Of a stretch of 64,000 bases of DNA, positions 55,588 to 64,000 are shown in pieces. A model generated the notes under the pieces. It searched no databases and had not been told where the DNA came from. It was given only the letters and a program-made list of their open reading frames with translations. The DNA lies in assembly GCF_020217465.1 (NCBI RefSeq), contig NZ_CP084115.1:2356001-2420000 (forward strand), given 5' to 3'. Source of the stretch: Cobetia amphilecti. Lineage in GTDB: Bacteria > Pseudomonadota > Gammaproteobacteria > Pseudomonadales > Halomonadaceae. Within the stretch, counting starts at the first letter, position 1, and each line of letters starts with the position of its first letter. The translations under genes and the position numbers were made by a program.

Positions 55588-56064
55588 TCAGAATCCGAAA
55601 TCGCTCAACCCGGGGTGGTCATCCGGTCGGCGCCCCGATGGCCAATGGAACTTGCGCTCGCTCTGCGCGATGGGGTGTTCATTGATGCTGGCGTGGCGAT
55701 GGGTCATCAGCCCCTGCTCATCAAACTGCCAGTTCTCATTGCCGTAGGCGCGAAACCACTGGCCGCTGTCATTGCGATATTCATAGGCGTAACGCACGGC
55801 GATCCGATTCCCTTCGCTGGCCCACAGCTCCTTGATCAGGCGATAGTCGAGCTCGCTTGCCCACTTGCGGGTCAGGAAGGCCACCACCTCATCACGGCCG
55901 GTCACGAATTCGGCGCGATTGCGCCAACGGGTGTCCGGCGAATACGCCAGAGCTACCTTTTCGGGATCACGGCTGTTCCAGCCGTCTTCGGCAAGACGCA
56001 CCTTGTGTGCCGCAGTGTCTGACGTGAACGGTGGCAAGGGATGGCGGGGGAGATTGGCTGACAT
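55588..56064 (-). CDS. NTF2-like protein of the DUF1348 family
   Basis: 158 residues with an SnoaL/NTF2-like cone fold. Typical DUF1348 blocks are [38 protein letters not shown] and M-T-H-R-H-A-S-I-N. The family is widespread and without proven activity. GGAG precedes ATG 56064; a longer start at 56106 is rejected. It is divergent from a LysR gene across 133 bases, so that regulator may control it, the usual arrangement for this family. Confidence 0.9.
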   Translation of the reverse strand: MSANLPRHPLPPFTSDTAAHKVRLAEDGWNSRDPEKVALAYSPDTRWRNRAEFVTGRDEVVAFLTRKWASELDYRLIKELWASEGNRIAVRYAYEYRNDSGQWFRAYGNENWQFDEQGLMTHRHASINEHPIAQSERKFHWPSGRRPDDHPGLSDFGF

Positions 56065-56124
56065 GAAAGAGGCTCCAGCGGTTGGGGTGATCAAACACAT
56101 CCCCACACTACTCTCCTTATCTGG

Positions 56125-56143
56125 CTGCTAGAATCCTCAGCAG
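56125..56143. promoter_or_regulatory. Candidate LysR site between DUF1348 and lysR genes
   Basis: Inverted repeat CTGCT-N9-AGCAG in the 133-base divergent gap. The spacing is not the classical T-N11-A, so this is only a candidate. Confidence 0.3.
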
Positions 56144-56197
56144 ACACAATTGATCATTCCAGATAATGACAATAATCGACGCCAATGGGAGCCACAG

Positions 56198-57121
56198 ATG
56201 GACCGACTGCAGACACTTGAGGTCTTCGTGGCCGTGGCGGATGCCGAAAGCTTCGTGGCAGGTAGCCGCGCGCTGGGCATGAGCGCTCCCTCGGTGACAC
56301 GCGGCATCAATGCCCTGGAAGCCCGCTTGGGCGCACGCCTGTTCACACGCACCACGCGCCGCGTGCGCCTGACCGAGATCGGCGAGCGGTATCTGGCGGA
56401 TGCCCGGCGCATCCTGGCGGAGCTTCAGGCAGCGGAGGATGGTGTCAGCGGCGCCGCGACACGCCCTACCGGCGTATTGCGCATCACCTGCCCCACCGAG
56501 TTCGGTCGCATTCACGTGATGCCGCTGCTGATGGAGTATCTGGAGCACTATCCCGAGATGCGCGCCGAAGTGGTGATGGTGGACCGCGTGGTCAACATGA
56601 TCGAGGAAGGCTTCGATATCGCCGTGCGTATCGGTTCCCTGCCGTCCTCAGGGCTTTCGGCACTGAGAGTCGGCAGCGTACGGCGCGTGGTGTGCGGCTC
56701 ACCGAGCTATTTCGCCCGCGAGGGCACGCCGGACTCGCTGGAGGCCTTGGCCGGACTGCGCATCGTTGCCTCGAGCAACATGAATGCCAGCAAGGAGTGG
56801 CGCTTCGGTCGCGCAGGAGAACACGCCATACGAGTGAGCCCCCGGCTAACGATGAGCAGCATTGCCGCCTGCATCGAGGCCGCCCGCAGTGGTTGGGGCA
56901 TCACCCGCGTGCTGTCCTATCAGGTCGGCGAGGATCTCGCCGCGGGTCGCCTGCAGGCCGTACTGGAGGAGCTGGAGCCACCGCCGCTGCCGATCCACCT
57001 GTTGCACAGCGAGGGGCGCGGCGCAGTGGCCAAGGTACGTACCTTTCTGGATTTTGCCGCCGAGCGCCTGCGCGCCAATCCCGTACTGAATCCCTCACCG
57101 TCAGCGCGATTGACCGACTGA
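56198..57121 (+). CDS. LysR-family regulator divergent from DUF1348 gene
   Basis: LTTR of 307 residues. The helix-turn-helix begins at the N-terminus (M-D-R-L-Q-T-L-E-V-F-V-A-V-A-D-A-E-S-F) and the effector domain, with the I-T-C-P-T-E-F-G-R start and the G-W-G-I-T-R-V-L-S-Y-Q-V segment, matches the CrgA/DmlR-like group. GGGAG precedes ATG 56198; the in-frame ATG 56150 has no site. It converges with the next LysR gene, 6 bases apart. Its target is probably the divergent DUF1348 gene. Confidence 0.9.
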   Translation: MDRLQTLEVFVAVADAESFVAGSRALGMSAPSVTRGINALEARLGARLFTRTTRRVRLTEIGERYLADARRILAELQAAEDGVSGAATRPTGVLRITCPTEFGRIHVMPLLMEYLEHYPEMRAEVVMVDRVVNMIEEGFDIAVRIGSLPSSGLSALRVGSVRRVVCGSPSYFAREGTPDSLEALAGLRIVASSNMNASKEWRFGRAGEHAIRVSPRLTMSSIAACIEAARSGWGITRVLSYQVGEDLAAGRLQAVLEELEPPPLPIHLLHSEGRGAVAKVRTFLDFAAERLRANPVLNPSPSARLTD

Positions 57122-57127
57122 GCCTGC

Positions 57128-58060
57128 CTATGGCGGGTTGAAGGCCGTCATGTCCTGTTGCAGCAGGCCCAACAGGCGGTTGGCGCCCCCGCTCAATTGT
57201 CTTCCTAGACGGCTGATCAACTGCACATGGGGCGTGACGAACTGGGCTTCCTGCAACGGAATGCGGCACAGCCGTCCAGCATCGACCTCCTCGGTGACCA
57301 CGAATTCCGGCAGCAATGTCACTCCGCCATGCAAGGCGAACTGCTTGAGCATGGCAATGGCATTGCAGGTCAAGGTCGGGCTCAGCATCACCCCCGCCTG
57401 ATGCTCCGCCAATGTCACCAGTTGGCGAATGCCGAAAGACACCTCCGGCAGTGCCATAGAGTGACTGGATAGCTCTCCAAGCGCCAAGGGCTCACGCGTT
57501 TCACCCGAGCCCCCCGCACACTGCTGCGCCAGCGGATGCGCTGGATTGACCACTGCGCACACCGGTTGCGGTCGCGAAACATGCGTGCGGATCTTGGGGT
57601 CACCCGCTGGATGAAACACCAGCCCAAGATGCGCTTCATCCTCGACGACCTGACGGATCACCTCATTGGTTCCGCACAGATTCACCTTGAGTTCGATGCC
57701 CGGATAGCGCGCGGAAAAGCGGCTCAATGGCCCTGCCAGACCCTCGATGAATCCCTCGCCGATTGCCAACACCAGCGAGCCACTCTGCAGCCCTTTCAAT
57801 GACTGCAATGACTCGAGTAGCACTTCCTGCTGTGCCAGGCGCTGTCGATAGTATTCAAGCACCCGCTCCCCGGCCTCCGTCGGCTTCACCCCACGCCTGT
57901 GCCGCTCCAGCAGCGGCATGCCCAGCTCATGTTCCAGCTGGGTGATCTGTCGACTGACCGCGGAGGGCGCCACATTCAGATAATCGGCCGCCGCACGCAC
58001 GCTACCGAGTCTTGCCGCCTCAAAGAGATGCCCGATCCGCCGCTCCTGCACCTGACTCAT
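57128..58060 (-). CDS. LysR-family regulator divergent from dehydrogenase gene
   Basis: LTTR of 310 residues with helix-turn-helix R-A-A-A-D-Y-L-N-V-A-P-S-A-V-S-R-Q-I at about 20-40 and an effector domain from about 90. The start ATG 58060 faces the dehydrogenase gene at 58189 across a 128-base gap with a 15-base perfect palindrome. It most likely activates the dehydrogenase-aldehyde dehydrogenase pair. Effector unknown. Confidence 0.9.
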   Translation of the reverse strand: MSQVQERRIGHLFEAARLGSVRAAADYLNVAPSAVSRQITQLEHELGMPLLERHRRGVKPTEAGERVLEYYRQRLAQQEVLLESLQSLKGLQSGSLVLAIGEGFIEGLAGPLSRFSARYPGIELKVNLCGTNEVIRQVVEDEAHLGLVFHPAGDPKIRTHVSRPQPVCAVVNPAHPLAQQCAGGSGETREPLALGELSSHSMALPEVSFGIRQLVTLAEHQAGVMLSPTLTCNAIAMLKQFALHGGVTLLPEFVVTEEVDAGRLCRIPLQEAQFVTPHVQLISRLGRQLSGGANRLLGLLQQDMTAFNPP

Positions 58061-58073
58061 GACGCCTCCAGCA

Positions 58074-58140
58074 TTGCTTTTAAAGCAACATTAAAGTGAA
58101 TTCTGGATTATTGCTGGAACGCAGAAGCCCTGTCCATACT
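58074..58140 (+). promoter_or_regulatory. LysR palindrome and promoter for dehydrogenase operon
   Basis: TTGCTTTTAAAGCAA at 58074-58088 is a perfect odd palindrome. TTGCTG (58111-58116) and CATACT (58135-58140), 18 bases apart, form a plausible promoter with a start near 58147. The palindrome then centres at about -66, the standard LysR recognition position. Confidence 0.55.
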
Positions 58141-58188
58141 CGAGTCACTGGGTGCTACTCCCCCTTTCACCACGACAGGAACCACACA

Positions 58189-59109
58189 ATGACAACAACC
58201 GTCGGTGTCATCGGACTGGGCAACATGGGCGGCGGCATGGCCGCAACGCTTGCTCGCCATGACTTCCCCGTCTTCGGGTTCGATCTCTCACAGGCTGCGC
58301 GTGACAAGGCCGCTGCGGCAGGCGTCATACCGGTCAGCTCACTGGCAGAGCTGCTGGACAGGATCGACGTCGTGATCCTGTCACTGCCCAAGGCAGAGCA
58401 TGTAGAACAGCTGTGTCTGGGCAAGGCAGCGGGACAGGCAAATGGGCTGGACGCCTCAAGTCTGATGGCCCTGGCCAGGCCGGGATTGATCGTGATCGAC
58501 ACCACCACCTCGACTCCCGAGACCAGCCGCAAGGTGGCGGCGGCGCTGGCGACTCGTGGTATCGACTTCATCGATGCCCCAGTGTCCGGCGGCCCCAAGG
58601 GCGCGGCGAGTGGCAGCATGTCGATGGTGATTGGCGCCGAGGAGGAAGTGCTGGCCCGCGCCATGCCGGTGCTGGAAGCCATGAGCGGCAGCCGCGTACA
58701 CGTTGGCAGCTGTGGGGCGGGCAACGTCGCCAAGATCGCCAACAACATGCTCGCGGCCTGTCATCTGATCAGCACGGCGGAGGCCGTCTCCATGGCCGCC
58801 AAGGCAGGCGTATCGCCGGAGAAATTGCTGGAAGGCCTTAACGCGGGTTCGGGTCGCAGTGGTGCAAGTCAGGTCATGTTCCCCAGCTGGGTGATCAACA
58901 AGGCCTTTGATTCCGGCTTCACCATGGGCCTGATGCGCAAGGATGTCGGGCTGGCCAGTGATCTGACGGCAGAACTGGGGTTGGCGCTTCCGCTCTCCAG
59001 TACCGTCGCGCAGCTCTGGGATGAGAGCCGCGCGACGCTGGATGACAGCGAAGACTTCTGCGCCATCGTACAACGCACTGACCCGACCCTCTTTGGCCAC
59101 GGAGAATAA
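58189..59109 (+). CDS. NAD(P)-dependent oxidoreductase (3-hydroxyisobutyrate dehydrogenase family)
   Basis: Beta-hydroxyacid dehydrogenase of 306 residues. The Rossmann loop is G-V-I-G-L-G-N-M-G-G-G, the substrate motif D-A-P-V-S-G-G-P-K-G-A, and the catalytic-lysine segment G-N-V-A-K-I-A-N-N-M. It is a second member of the ltnD family in this window, but not close enough to assign threonate. The aldehyde dehydrogenase gene starts 4 bases later, suggesting oxidation of a hydroxy acid or alcohol to an aldehyde or oxo acid. AGGA precedes ATG 58189. Confidence 0.88.
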   Translation: MTTTVGVIGLGNMGGGMAATLARHDFPVFGFDLSQAARDKAAAAGVIPVSSLAELLDRIDVVILSLPKAEHVEQLCLGKAAGQANGLDASSLMALARPGLIVIDTTTSTPETSRKVAAALATRGIDFIDAPVSGGPKGAASGSMSMVIGAEEEVLARAMPVLEAMSGSRVHVGSCGAGNVAKIANNMLAACHLISTAEAVSMAAKAGVSPEKLLEGLNAGSGRSGASQVMFPSWVINKAFDSGFTMGLMRKDVGLASDLTAELGLALPLSSTVAQLWDESRATLDDSEDFCAIVQRTDPTLFGHGE

Positions 59110-59112
59110 GCC

Positions 59113-60678
59113 ATGCTGACCCACGACATGACCCCGGCATTCTCAACGACTCAACGTATCGCCGAGTTGATGCAGAATTTTCAGAACAGCAGCCAATCTC
59201 ATGACGACAGTTTTATCGTCAGCAGCCTGATCGGTGGTGAGTTCATCACCGGCACGCGTGAGCCCATCGAGGTGCGCAACGCTCACGATGACAGCCTGAT
59301 GCTGTCCTTCCCGGATGCCGATGCGTCTCAGGTCGCGCTTGCCAATGCCGCCACGCGCCAGGCACAACCGCAGTGGGCTGCCATGACCGCCCAGGCGCGT
59401 GGGCGCGTCATCTACCAGATAGGCAGCCTGATTCGTGAGCAGGCCGAGACACTGGCCGAGCTCGAGGCGCTGAGCGCCAACAAGCCGATTCGTGATGCTC
59501 GCGTCGAGGTGGCCAAGGTCGCCGAGATGTTCGAGTACTACGCGGGCTGGGCAGACAAGCTGCACGGAGAGGTAATTCCGGTACCGACCTCACACCTCAA
59601 CTACGTGACCTATGAGCCGCTGGGTACCGTGCTGCAGATCACGCCGTGGAATGCGCCGATCTTCACTGCGGGCTGGCAGATCGCCCCGGCCATCACCGCC
59701 GGCAACGCGGTGATTCTCAAGCCATCGGAACTGACAGCGCTGTCTTCACTGGCCCTTGGCGTCTTGATCGAGCGCGCCGGCGTGCCGCGCGGGCTGGTCA
59801 ATGTCATCGCGGGCCATGGCCATAGCATCGGTCAGGCCTTCATCGCCGAGGGTGACATTCGCAAGGTAGTGTTTGTTGGCTCCCCCGCCACTGGGCGCCA
59901 CATCGCCACCGCCGCGGCACAGCGCTGCATCCCCTGCGTGCTGGAGCTGGGTGGCAAGTCCGCCAACATCGTGTTCGAGGATGCCGATCTCGAGGTGGCC
60001 CTGCGCGGCGCCCAGGCGGCCATCTTCTCCGGCGCCGGTCAGAGCTGCGTGTCGGGCTCGCGCCTGCTGGTGCAGGCCTCGATCTTCGACAAGTTCACCA
60101 CTGCGCTGGCTGAGGCCGCCACGCAATTTACGCTCGGTGACCCGCAGGACCCGGCGACCCAGATCGGCCCGATCAACAACGCAAAACAATACCAGCATGT
60201 GAAATCGATGCTTGCCGGGGCCATCGAGGATGGCGCGCGTCTAGCCGACACCTCGACGGACCCCGTCCCGGACACCGGCGGCTATCATGTCGCGCCGACG
60301 GTCCTGCTGGGCGACAACGCCATGACCTGCGCGCAGGAGGAGATCTTCGGTCCGGTCGTGGTCGCCATACCGTTCGAGGATGAAGCCGACGCCATCCGCA
60401 TCGCCAATGACAGTCGCTTCGGGCTGGCCGGCGCCGTCTGGACACATGATGTCGGTCGCGCGCACCGCGTGGCGCGTCAGGTACGTGCCGGCACCTTTTG
60501 GGTCAATGGCTACAAGACAATTCACGTAAGCTCGCCTTTCGGCGGCTACGGAGAGAGTGGCTATGGCCGCTCCTCAGGGCCGGATGCGCTGCGCGAATAT
60601 AGCGAAGTGAAAAGCGTATGGGTCGAGACAGCAGCCGAGCCCGCCGCCAGCTTCGGCTATGGGGCGAGCCTGGAGTAG
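59113..60678 (+). CDS. NAD(P)+-dependent aldehyde dehydrogenase
   Basis: ALDH superfamily enzyme of 521 residues. Catalytic residues are visible: N180 (P-W-N-A-P), K203 (L-K-P-S-E), E278 (L-E-L-G-G-K-S) and nucleophile C312 (G-Q-S-C-V-S-G). The N-terminal 35 residues are an extra polar extension relative to typical 480-500-residue members. It oxidises an aldehyde to the acid; the substrate is unknown. GGAG lies before ATG 59113, and only three bases separate it from the dehydrogenase stop, so the two form an operon. A terminator-like hairpin follows after about 110 bases. Confidence 0.92.
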   Translation: MLTHDMTPAFSTTQRIAELMQNFQNSSQSHDDSFIVSSLIGGEFITGTREPIEVRNAHDDSLMLSFPDADASQVALANAATRQAQPQWAAMTAQARGRVIYQIGSLIREQAETLAELEALSANKPIRDARVEVAKVAEMFEYYAGWADKLHGEVIPVPTSHLNYVTYEPLGTVLQITPWNAPIFTAGWQIAPAITAGNAVILKPSELTALSSLALGVLIERAGVPRGLVNVIAGHGHSIGQAFIAEGDIRKVVFVGSPATGRHIATAAAQRCIPCVLELGGKSANIVFEDADLEVALRGAQAAIFSGAGQSCVSGSRLLVQASIFDKFTTALAEAATQFTLGDPQDPATQIGPINNAKQYQHVKSMLAGAIEDGARLADTSTDPVPDTGGYHVAPTVLLGDNAMTCAQEEIFGPVVVAIPFEDEADAIRIANDSRFGLAGAVWTHDVGRAHRVARQVRAGTFWVNGYKTIHVSSPFGGYGESGYGRSSGPDALREYSEVKSVWVETAAEPAASFGYGASLE

Positions 60679-60789
60679 CGAGATGTGATCGTGTTGCCTG
60701 TCAGCAGGGCAGCACTCAAGACAAGCAGTGGTTAACGAGATGCATGGCCTTGAAATGCCATGCACCTTTACTCTCTCCCCACATGACAC

Positions 60790-60834
60790 CGCAAGGCGCC
60801 GTGGATTTCCCACCACGGCGCCTTGCGGCGTTTG
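60790..60834 (+). terminator. Terminator after aldehyde dehydrogenase gene
   Basis: Perfect 15-base arms CGCAAGGCGCCGTGG / CCACGGCGCCTTGCG, followed by GCGTTTG. The short T-run makes strength moderate. The rest of the gap to the hydrolase gene (60679-60965) shows nothing else I can name. Confidence 0.65.
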
Positions 60835-60965
60835 ACGGCATGCGCCAGCATCGACTTCCGACTTCTGTTTTACGAATTCTGAGTTCCGGCGTCACGACCA
60901 GTGGCAAGCAGTGCTCCCGTGACAAGGCATCCGTCTATCGCCCCCGACGACACAAGGATACGTGA

Positions 60966-63026
60966 ATGCATGTCAAGACCGACTTCCCCCATCGCGTCCG
61001 CGAGATCGAGCACACGCTGATTCCGCTCTCTGACGGCACCCGGCTGGCTGCGCGTATCTGGCTGCCGGAAGGGGCGGAACAGGCGCCGGTACCGGCCATT
61101 CTCGAATACCTGCCCTACCGCAAGAGTGACGGCACCGCCCCGCGCGATGCGCTCACCCACCCGTACTTCGCTGGCCACGGCTACGCCTCAGTGCGCGTCG
61201 ACATGCGTGGCAACGGCGAGTCTGATGGGCTGATGGAAGATGAATATCTACCGCTGGAGCAGTCCGATGCGCTGGAGGTGATCGACTGGATCGCCAATCA
61301 GTCATGGTGCACCGGCAAGCTCGGCATGATGGGCATCTCCTGGGGCGGCTTCAATTCGCTGCAGCTGGCCGCGCACCGGCCCGAACCGCTCAAGGCCATC
61401 ATCACAATCTGCTCCACCGATGATCGCTACACCGATGACATTCACTACAAGGGTGGGTGCCTTCTCAACGAGAACCTGGCCTGGGCCGCCACCATGCTCA
61501 GCTTCTCCGCGGCCCCGCCAGACCCGCGCCTGGTGGGTGATGAGTGGCGCGCCATGTGGCAGCAACGTCTCGACGAGATGCCGCTGCTGGCCGAGTCCTG
61601 GCTGTCGCATCAGCACCGCGATGAGTACTGGAAGCATGGCTCCATCAACACCGATTACGCCGATATCGAAGCGGCGGTCTATACCATCGGTGGTTGGGGA
61701 GATGCCTACAAGAACACCGTCGGGCGGATGATGGAAAACCTGAGCTACCCGCGCAAGGCGCTGATCGGCCCGTGGATTCACAAATATCCGCACTTCGCGG
61801 TGCCCAATCCGGCCATCGGCTTCCTGCAGGAAGCGCTGCGCTGGTGGGACCACTGGCTGAAAGGCGAAGAAAACGGCGTGATGGACGAGCCGTCCGCCAC
61901 CTTCTACCTGCAGGACTCCCTGCCGCCGAAGACGATGTATGCCGAGCGTCCGGGGCGTTGGGTGCAGACGGATGGCTGGCCCGCCAGCGATGTCGAGATG
62001 CACCAGATGTCGCTGAGCGAATCAGGCCTGAGCGACAACGCACGCCAAGGCCAGCAGACGCTGGTCCAACCGGTCGTGGTAGATTCCCCGCTCACTGCTG
62101 GCCGTCATCAGGGCGAGTATTGCGCCATCTGGTTCGGGCCTGACCTGCCGGGGGATCAGCGTCTCGATGATGCGCTGGCCGTGTGCTTTGACAGTGAACC
62201 ACTCGACGCCCCGCTGGATATCCTCGGCGAGCCCAAGGTCACGCTGACACTATCCAGTGACCAGACCTGCGGCCAGCTGACGGTGCGCCTGAGTGACGTG
62301 CAGCCCGATGGCCAGGTCGCGCGCATCACCTACGGCGTGCTCAACCTCGCGCTGCGCGATCGTGACACTCCGCAGCCTCTCATTCCAGGCGAGCCCATCA
62401 ACATCGAGCTGGAACTGGATATGGCAGGCTATCGGATCCCGACCGGCCACCGTCTGCGCGTGGCACTGGCATCAGCCAACTTCCCGATGGTGTGGCCGGC
62501 GCCTACGCGTGCGGCTCTGACACTGCAACCGGGCCTGCAATCACTCACGCTGCCGGTCTTCACTGGCGTGGCTGTCGACACCCCCTTCGCGGCACCGGAA
62601 TCCGCACCACCGGCCAACATCAGCGAGCAACGTGCCGCCAGGCCGAGTCGCAGCGTGGTCGAGGACGTGGCCAACGGGGAAATCACCACCATCGTCGAGG
62701 ACGACATGGGGGCGATGACCTTCGAGGATACCGGCATGCGTGTCGAGCATCGCTGTACCGAGCGCTATACCGCGCATCCGGAAGACGCGGATCGTACCCG
62801 CGCCGAGATCGTCTGGCATTACCGCGCCGGACGTGATCAGCACGGGCGTGACAGTGCTCTGGGCGAGACGACTCCGGGCCAGTTCGACATCCGTGTCGAA
62901 AGCCACTATCGCATGCGCTGCGACGCCGAGAACTTCTATCTCGAAGCCGAGCAGATCGCCTGGGAAGACGACAAGGAAGTCCATCGTCGTGACTGGCAGA
63001 GTACGGTGCCGAGAACATCGGTCTGA
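60966..63026 (+). CDS. CocE/NonD-family serine hydrolase
   Basis: Large hydrolase of 686 residues. The alpha/beta-hydrolase domain (about 15-340) has nucleophile S125 in G-I-S-W-G-G, with V-D-M-R-G-N-G-E-S-D before it and W-I-H-K-Y-P-H-F as the likely histidine region. A C-terminal jelly-roll X-Pro dipeptidyl-peptidase-type domain (about 380-560) follows. The last 100 residues extend beyond the usual end. Relatives hydrolyse cocaine, alpha-amino acid esters or peptides ending in Pro. No signal peptide is seen. AAGGA precedes ATG 60966. It converges with the next LysR gene, which may be its regulator. Confidence 0.9.
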   Translation: MHVKTDFPHRVREIEHTLIPLSDGTRLAARIWLPEGAEQAPVPAILEYLPYRKSDGTAPRDALTHPYFAGHGYASVRVDMRGNGESDGLMEDEYLPLEQSDALEVIDWIANQSWCTGKLGMMGISWGGFNSLQLAAHRPEPLKAIITICSTDDRYTDDIHYKGGCLLNENLAWAATMLSFSAAPPDPRLVGDEWRAMWQQRLDEMPLLAESWLSHQHRDEYWKHGSINTDYADIEAAVYTIGGWGDAYKNTVGRMMENLSYPRKALIGPWIHKYPHFAVPNPAIGFLQEALRWWDHWLKGEENGVMDEPSATFYLQDSLPPKTMYAERPGRWVQTDGWPASDVEMHQMSLSESGLSDNARQGQQTLVQPVVVDSPLTAGRHQGEYCAIWFGPDLPGDQRLDDALAVCFDSEPLDAPLDILGEPKVTLTLSSDQTCGQLTVRLSDVQPDGQVARITYGVLNLALRDRDTPQPLIPGEPINIELELDMAGYRIPTGHRLRVALASANFPMVWPAPTRAALTLQPGLQSLTLPVFTGVAVDTPFAAPESAPPANISEQRAARPSRSVVEDVANGEITTIVEDDMGAMTFEDTGMRVEHRCTERYTAHPEDADRTRAEIVWHYRAGRDQHGRDSALGETTPGQFDIRVESHYRMRCDAENFYLEAEQIAWEDDKEVHRRDWQSTVPRTSV

Positions 63027-63035
63027 GACGCCCGC

Positions 63036-63974
63036 TCAGGCGCCTGGCGCGTACCTGTCCTGCGAGCGTTGCTGCCAGGCGGCCAGCTCCGCCGCCAGAT
63101 AGGGCATGAAGCGCTGCCCTTGACGCGAGACGGGATGAAAGCGCGAGGTGACCAGTGCGACATCCAGATTGATGGTCGGTGTGAAGGGCACGATGCGCAG
63201 ATGGCAATCGCGGCGCGCCAGCATCGCCTCCGCCGTCACCGGATCGATCAGAGCAATCCCCAGCCCTTCATTGACGAGCATCGCGACCGAGGGAAACAGA
63301 TGGGTCTCGATGCTCGCCTGCAAGGTCATGCCGACCTGCTGGAAGGCACCCGCGAGTTTCAGAGTGCTCTGGTGATGCTGGTCCAGCGTGATGATGGTCT
63401 CCCCGGCCAGGTCCGCCGGGCTCAGTGATGCCTTCTCGACGAGAGGATTGCCTTCGGGGACCGCAAGTGCCATGCACAGCCGATACTCCTCGAGCACCAG
63501 CTCCTCGATGGCGGCGTCCGACTCGATCACGCCGAGATCGAACTGGCCCTCGGCGACCCACTCGGCGATCTTGCGCGAGCTGAACGTCTGTAACGACAGG
63601 CGGCTGTCGGGAAAATCGACCAGATAGCGCGCCATCACTCGGGGCATCACCGTGGGAGACAGACCCGGCATCGAGGCCACGGTGAGCTTGCCGGCATGGC
63701 CGTCACGCAGCCCATCGGTCAGCTCATCAAGGTGGCCCACCGACGCCAGCACCTTGTCGACCCCCTCGGCCAGATGGACGGCTTCCGGCGTCAACTGTGT
63801 GCCGTAGTGGTTGCGGCGAAAGAGCAGAAAGCCGACTTCGCTTTCCAGATTGGTGATCGCCGTGCTCACCGCGGGCTGGGTGATGGCCAGGCGACGCGCT
63901 GCCTGGGAGAGACTGCCCGTACGTACCACTTCCTGAAAGATCTGCAATTGACGCAGGTTGTGTCTGAGTTTCAT
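63036..63974 (-). CDS. LysR-family regulator
   Basis: LTTR of 312 residues, complete in the window. Helix-turn-helix L-S-Q-A-A-R-R-L-A-I-T-Q-P-A-V-S-T-A-I at about 21-40, then an effector domain from about 90. The pattern resembles the GbpR/CbbR-like group. It ends 9 bases from the convergent hydrolase stop, and its promoter lies near or beyond the window edge, so its targets cannot be seen. Regulation of the CocE-type gene or of a divergent gene to the right are both possible. Confidence 0.9.
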   Translation of the reverse strand: MKLRHNLRQLQIFQEVVRTGSLSQAARRLAITQPAVSTAITNLESEVGFLLFRRNHYGTQLTPEAVHLAEGVDKVLASVGHLDELTDGLRDGHAGKLTVASMPGLSPTVMPRVMARYLVDFPDSRLSLQTFSSRKIAEWVAEGQFDLGVIESDAAIEELVLEEYRLCMALAVPEGNPLVEKASLSPADLAGETIITLDQHHQSTLKLAGAFQQVGMTLQASIETHLFPSVAMLVNEGLGIALIDPVTAEAMLARRDCHLRIVPFTPTINLDVALVTSRFHPVSRQGQRFMPYLAAELAAWQQRSQDRYAPGA

Positions 63975-64000
63975 GACGGCTGGGCTCTCATCTCATGGCA

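Overview
This window looks like chromosomal DNA of a moderately halophilic marine gammaproteobacterium, most likely family Halomonadaceae (Halomonas or Cobetia type). I base this on the high GC content, the three BCCT-type compatible-solute carriers in a row, carnitine-to-betaine catabolism, a CIO-like cytochrome bd and the thermostable-hemolysin-family operon. The genus is an inference. I see no tRNA, rRNA, CRISPR array, phage or insertion sequence. Most genes are complete and sit in tight operons, often with 1- or 4-base overlaps.

Layout. 0-4.3 kb: the end of an MFS exporter gene and three separate oxidoreductases (flavin-dependent LLM protein, zinc-free MDR reductase, aldo/keto reductase). 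4.4-8.6 kb (minus): a four-gene operon encoding a thermostable-hemolysin-family protein, an adenylating ligase, a haem-oxygenase-like di-iron protein and an SDR. It looks like a small uncharacterised biosynthetic pathway and is the best candidate here for an undescribed system. 8.8-14.7 kb (minus): cydA-cydB-cydD-cydC, a cytochrome bd-type quinol oxidase with its thiol exporter, behind an Anr/FNR-type promoter. 15.3-18.0 kb: two overlapping membrane diguanylate cyclase genes. 18.2-25.8 kb: a tetronate (L-threonate/D-erythronate) catabolic operon, ltnD-otnK-otnC-otnI-denD-gntP, with a divergent LacI regulator and two overlapping perfect operators.

26.1-31.8 kb: carnitine catabolism (dehydrocarnitine cleavage enzyme, carnitine dehydrogenase, betainyl-CoA thioesterase), an alpha/beta hydrolase, a membrane protein with a nuclease-like tail, and a GlxA/CdhR-type regulator. 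32.3-38.2 kb: three BCCT carriers, the middle one interrupted by a single in-frame stop codon. 38.6-42.5 kb: an NhaC-type antiporter followed by kbl-tdh (threonine to glycine). 42.5-44.8 kb: a LysR regulator divergent from doxX-pirin. 45-48 kb: small envelope proteins and a DMT exporter. 48.3-50.0 kb: a lactate permease. 50.2-52.5 kb: a frameshifted 2OG-Fe(II) oxygenase and two small membrane proteins. 52.7-56.1 kb: a PNPOx/ferredoxin-reductase fusion that appears frameshifted at its 3' end, a GST and an NTF2-like protein. 56.2-64 kb: three LysR regulators around a dehydrogenase, an aldehyde dehydrogenase and a CocE-type hydrolase.

Functional themes. Carnitine can be taken up by a BCCT carrier and converted to glycine betaine, an osmolyte, while tetronates are fed to dihydroxyacetone phosphate. 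Three genes (34590-36293, 50229-51169, 52680-54850) each carry one apparent disabling change in otherwise well-conserved sequence. These may be real pseudogenes or assembly errors, and reads are needed to decide.
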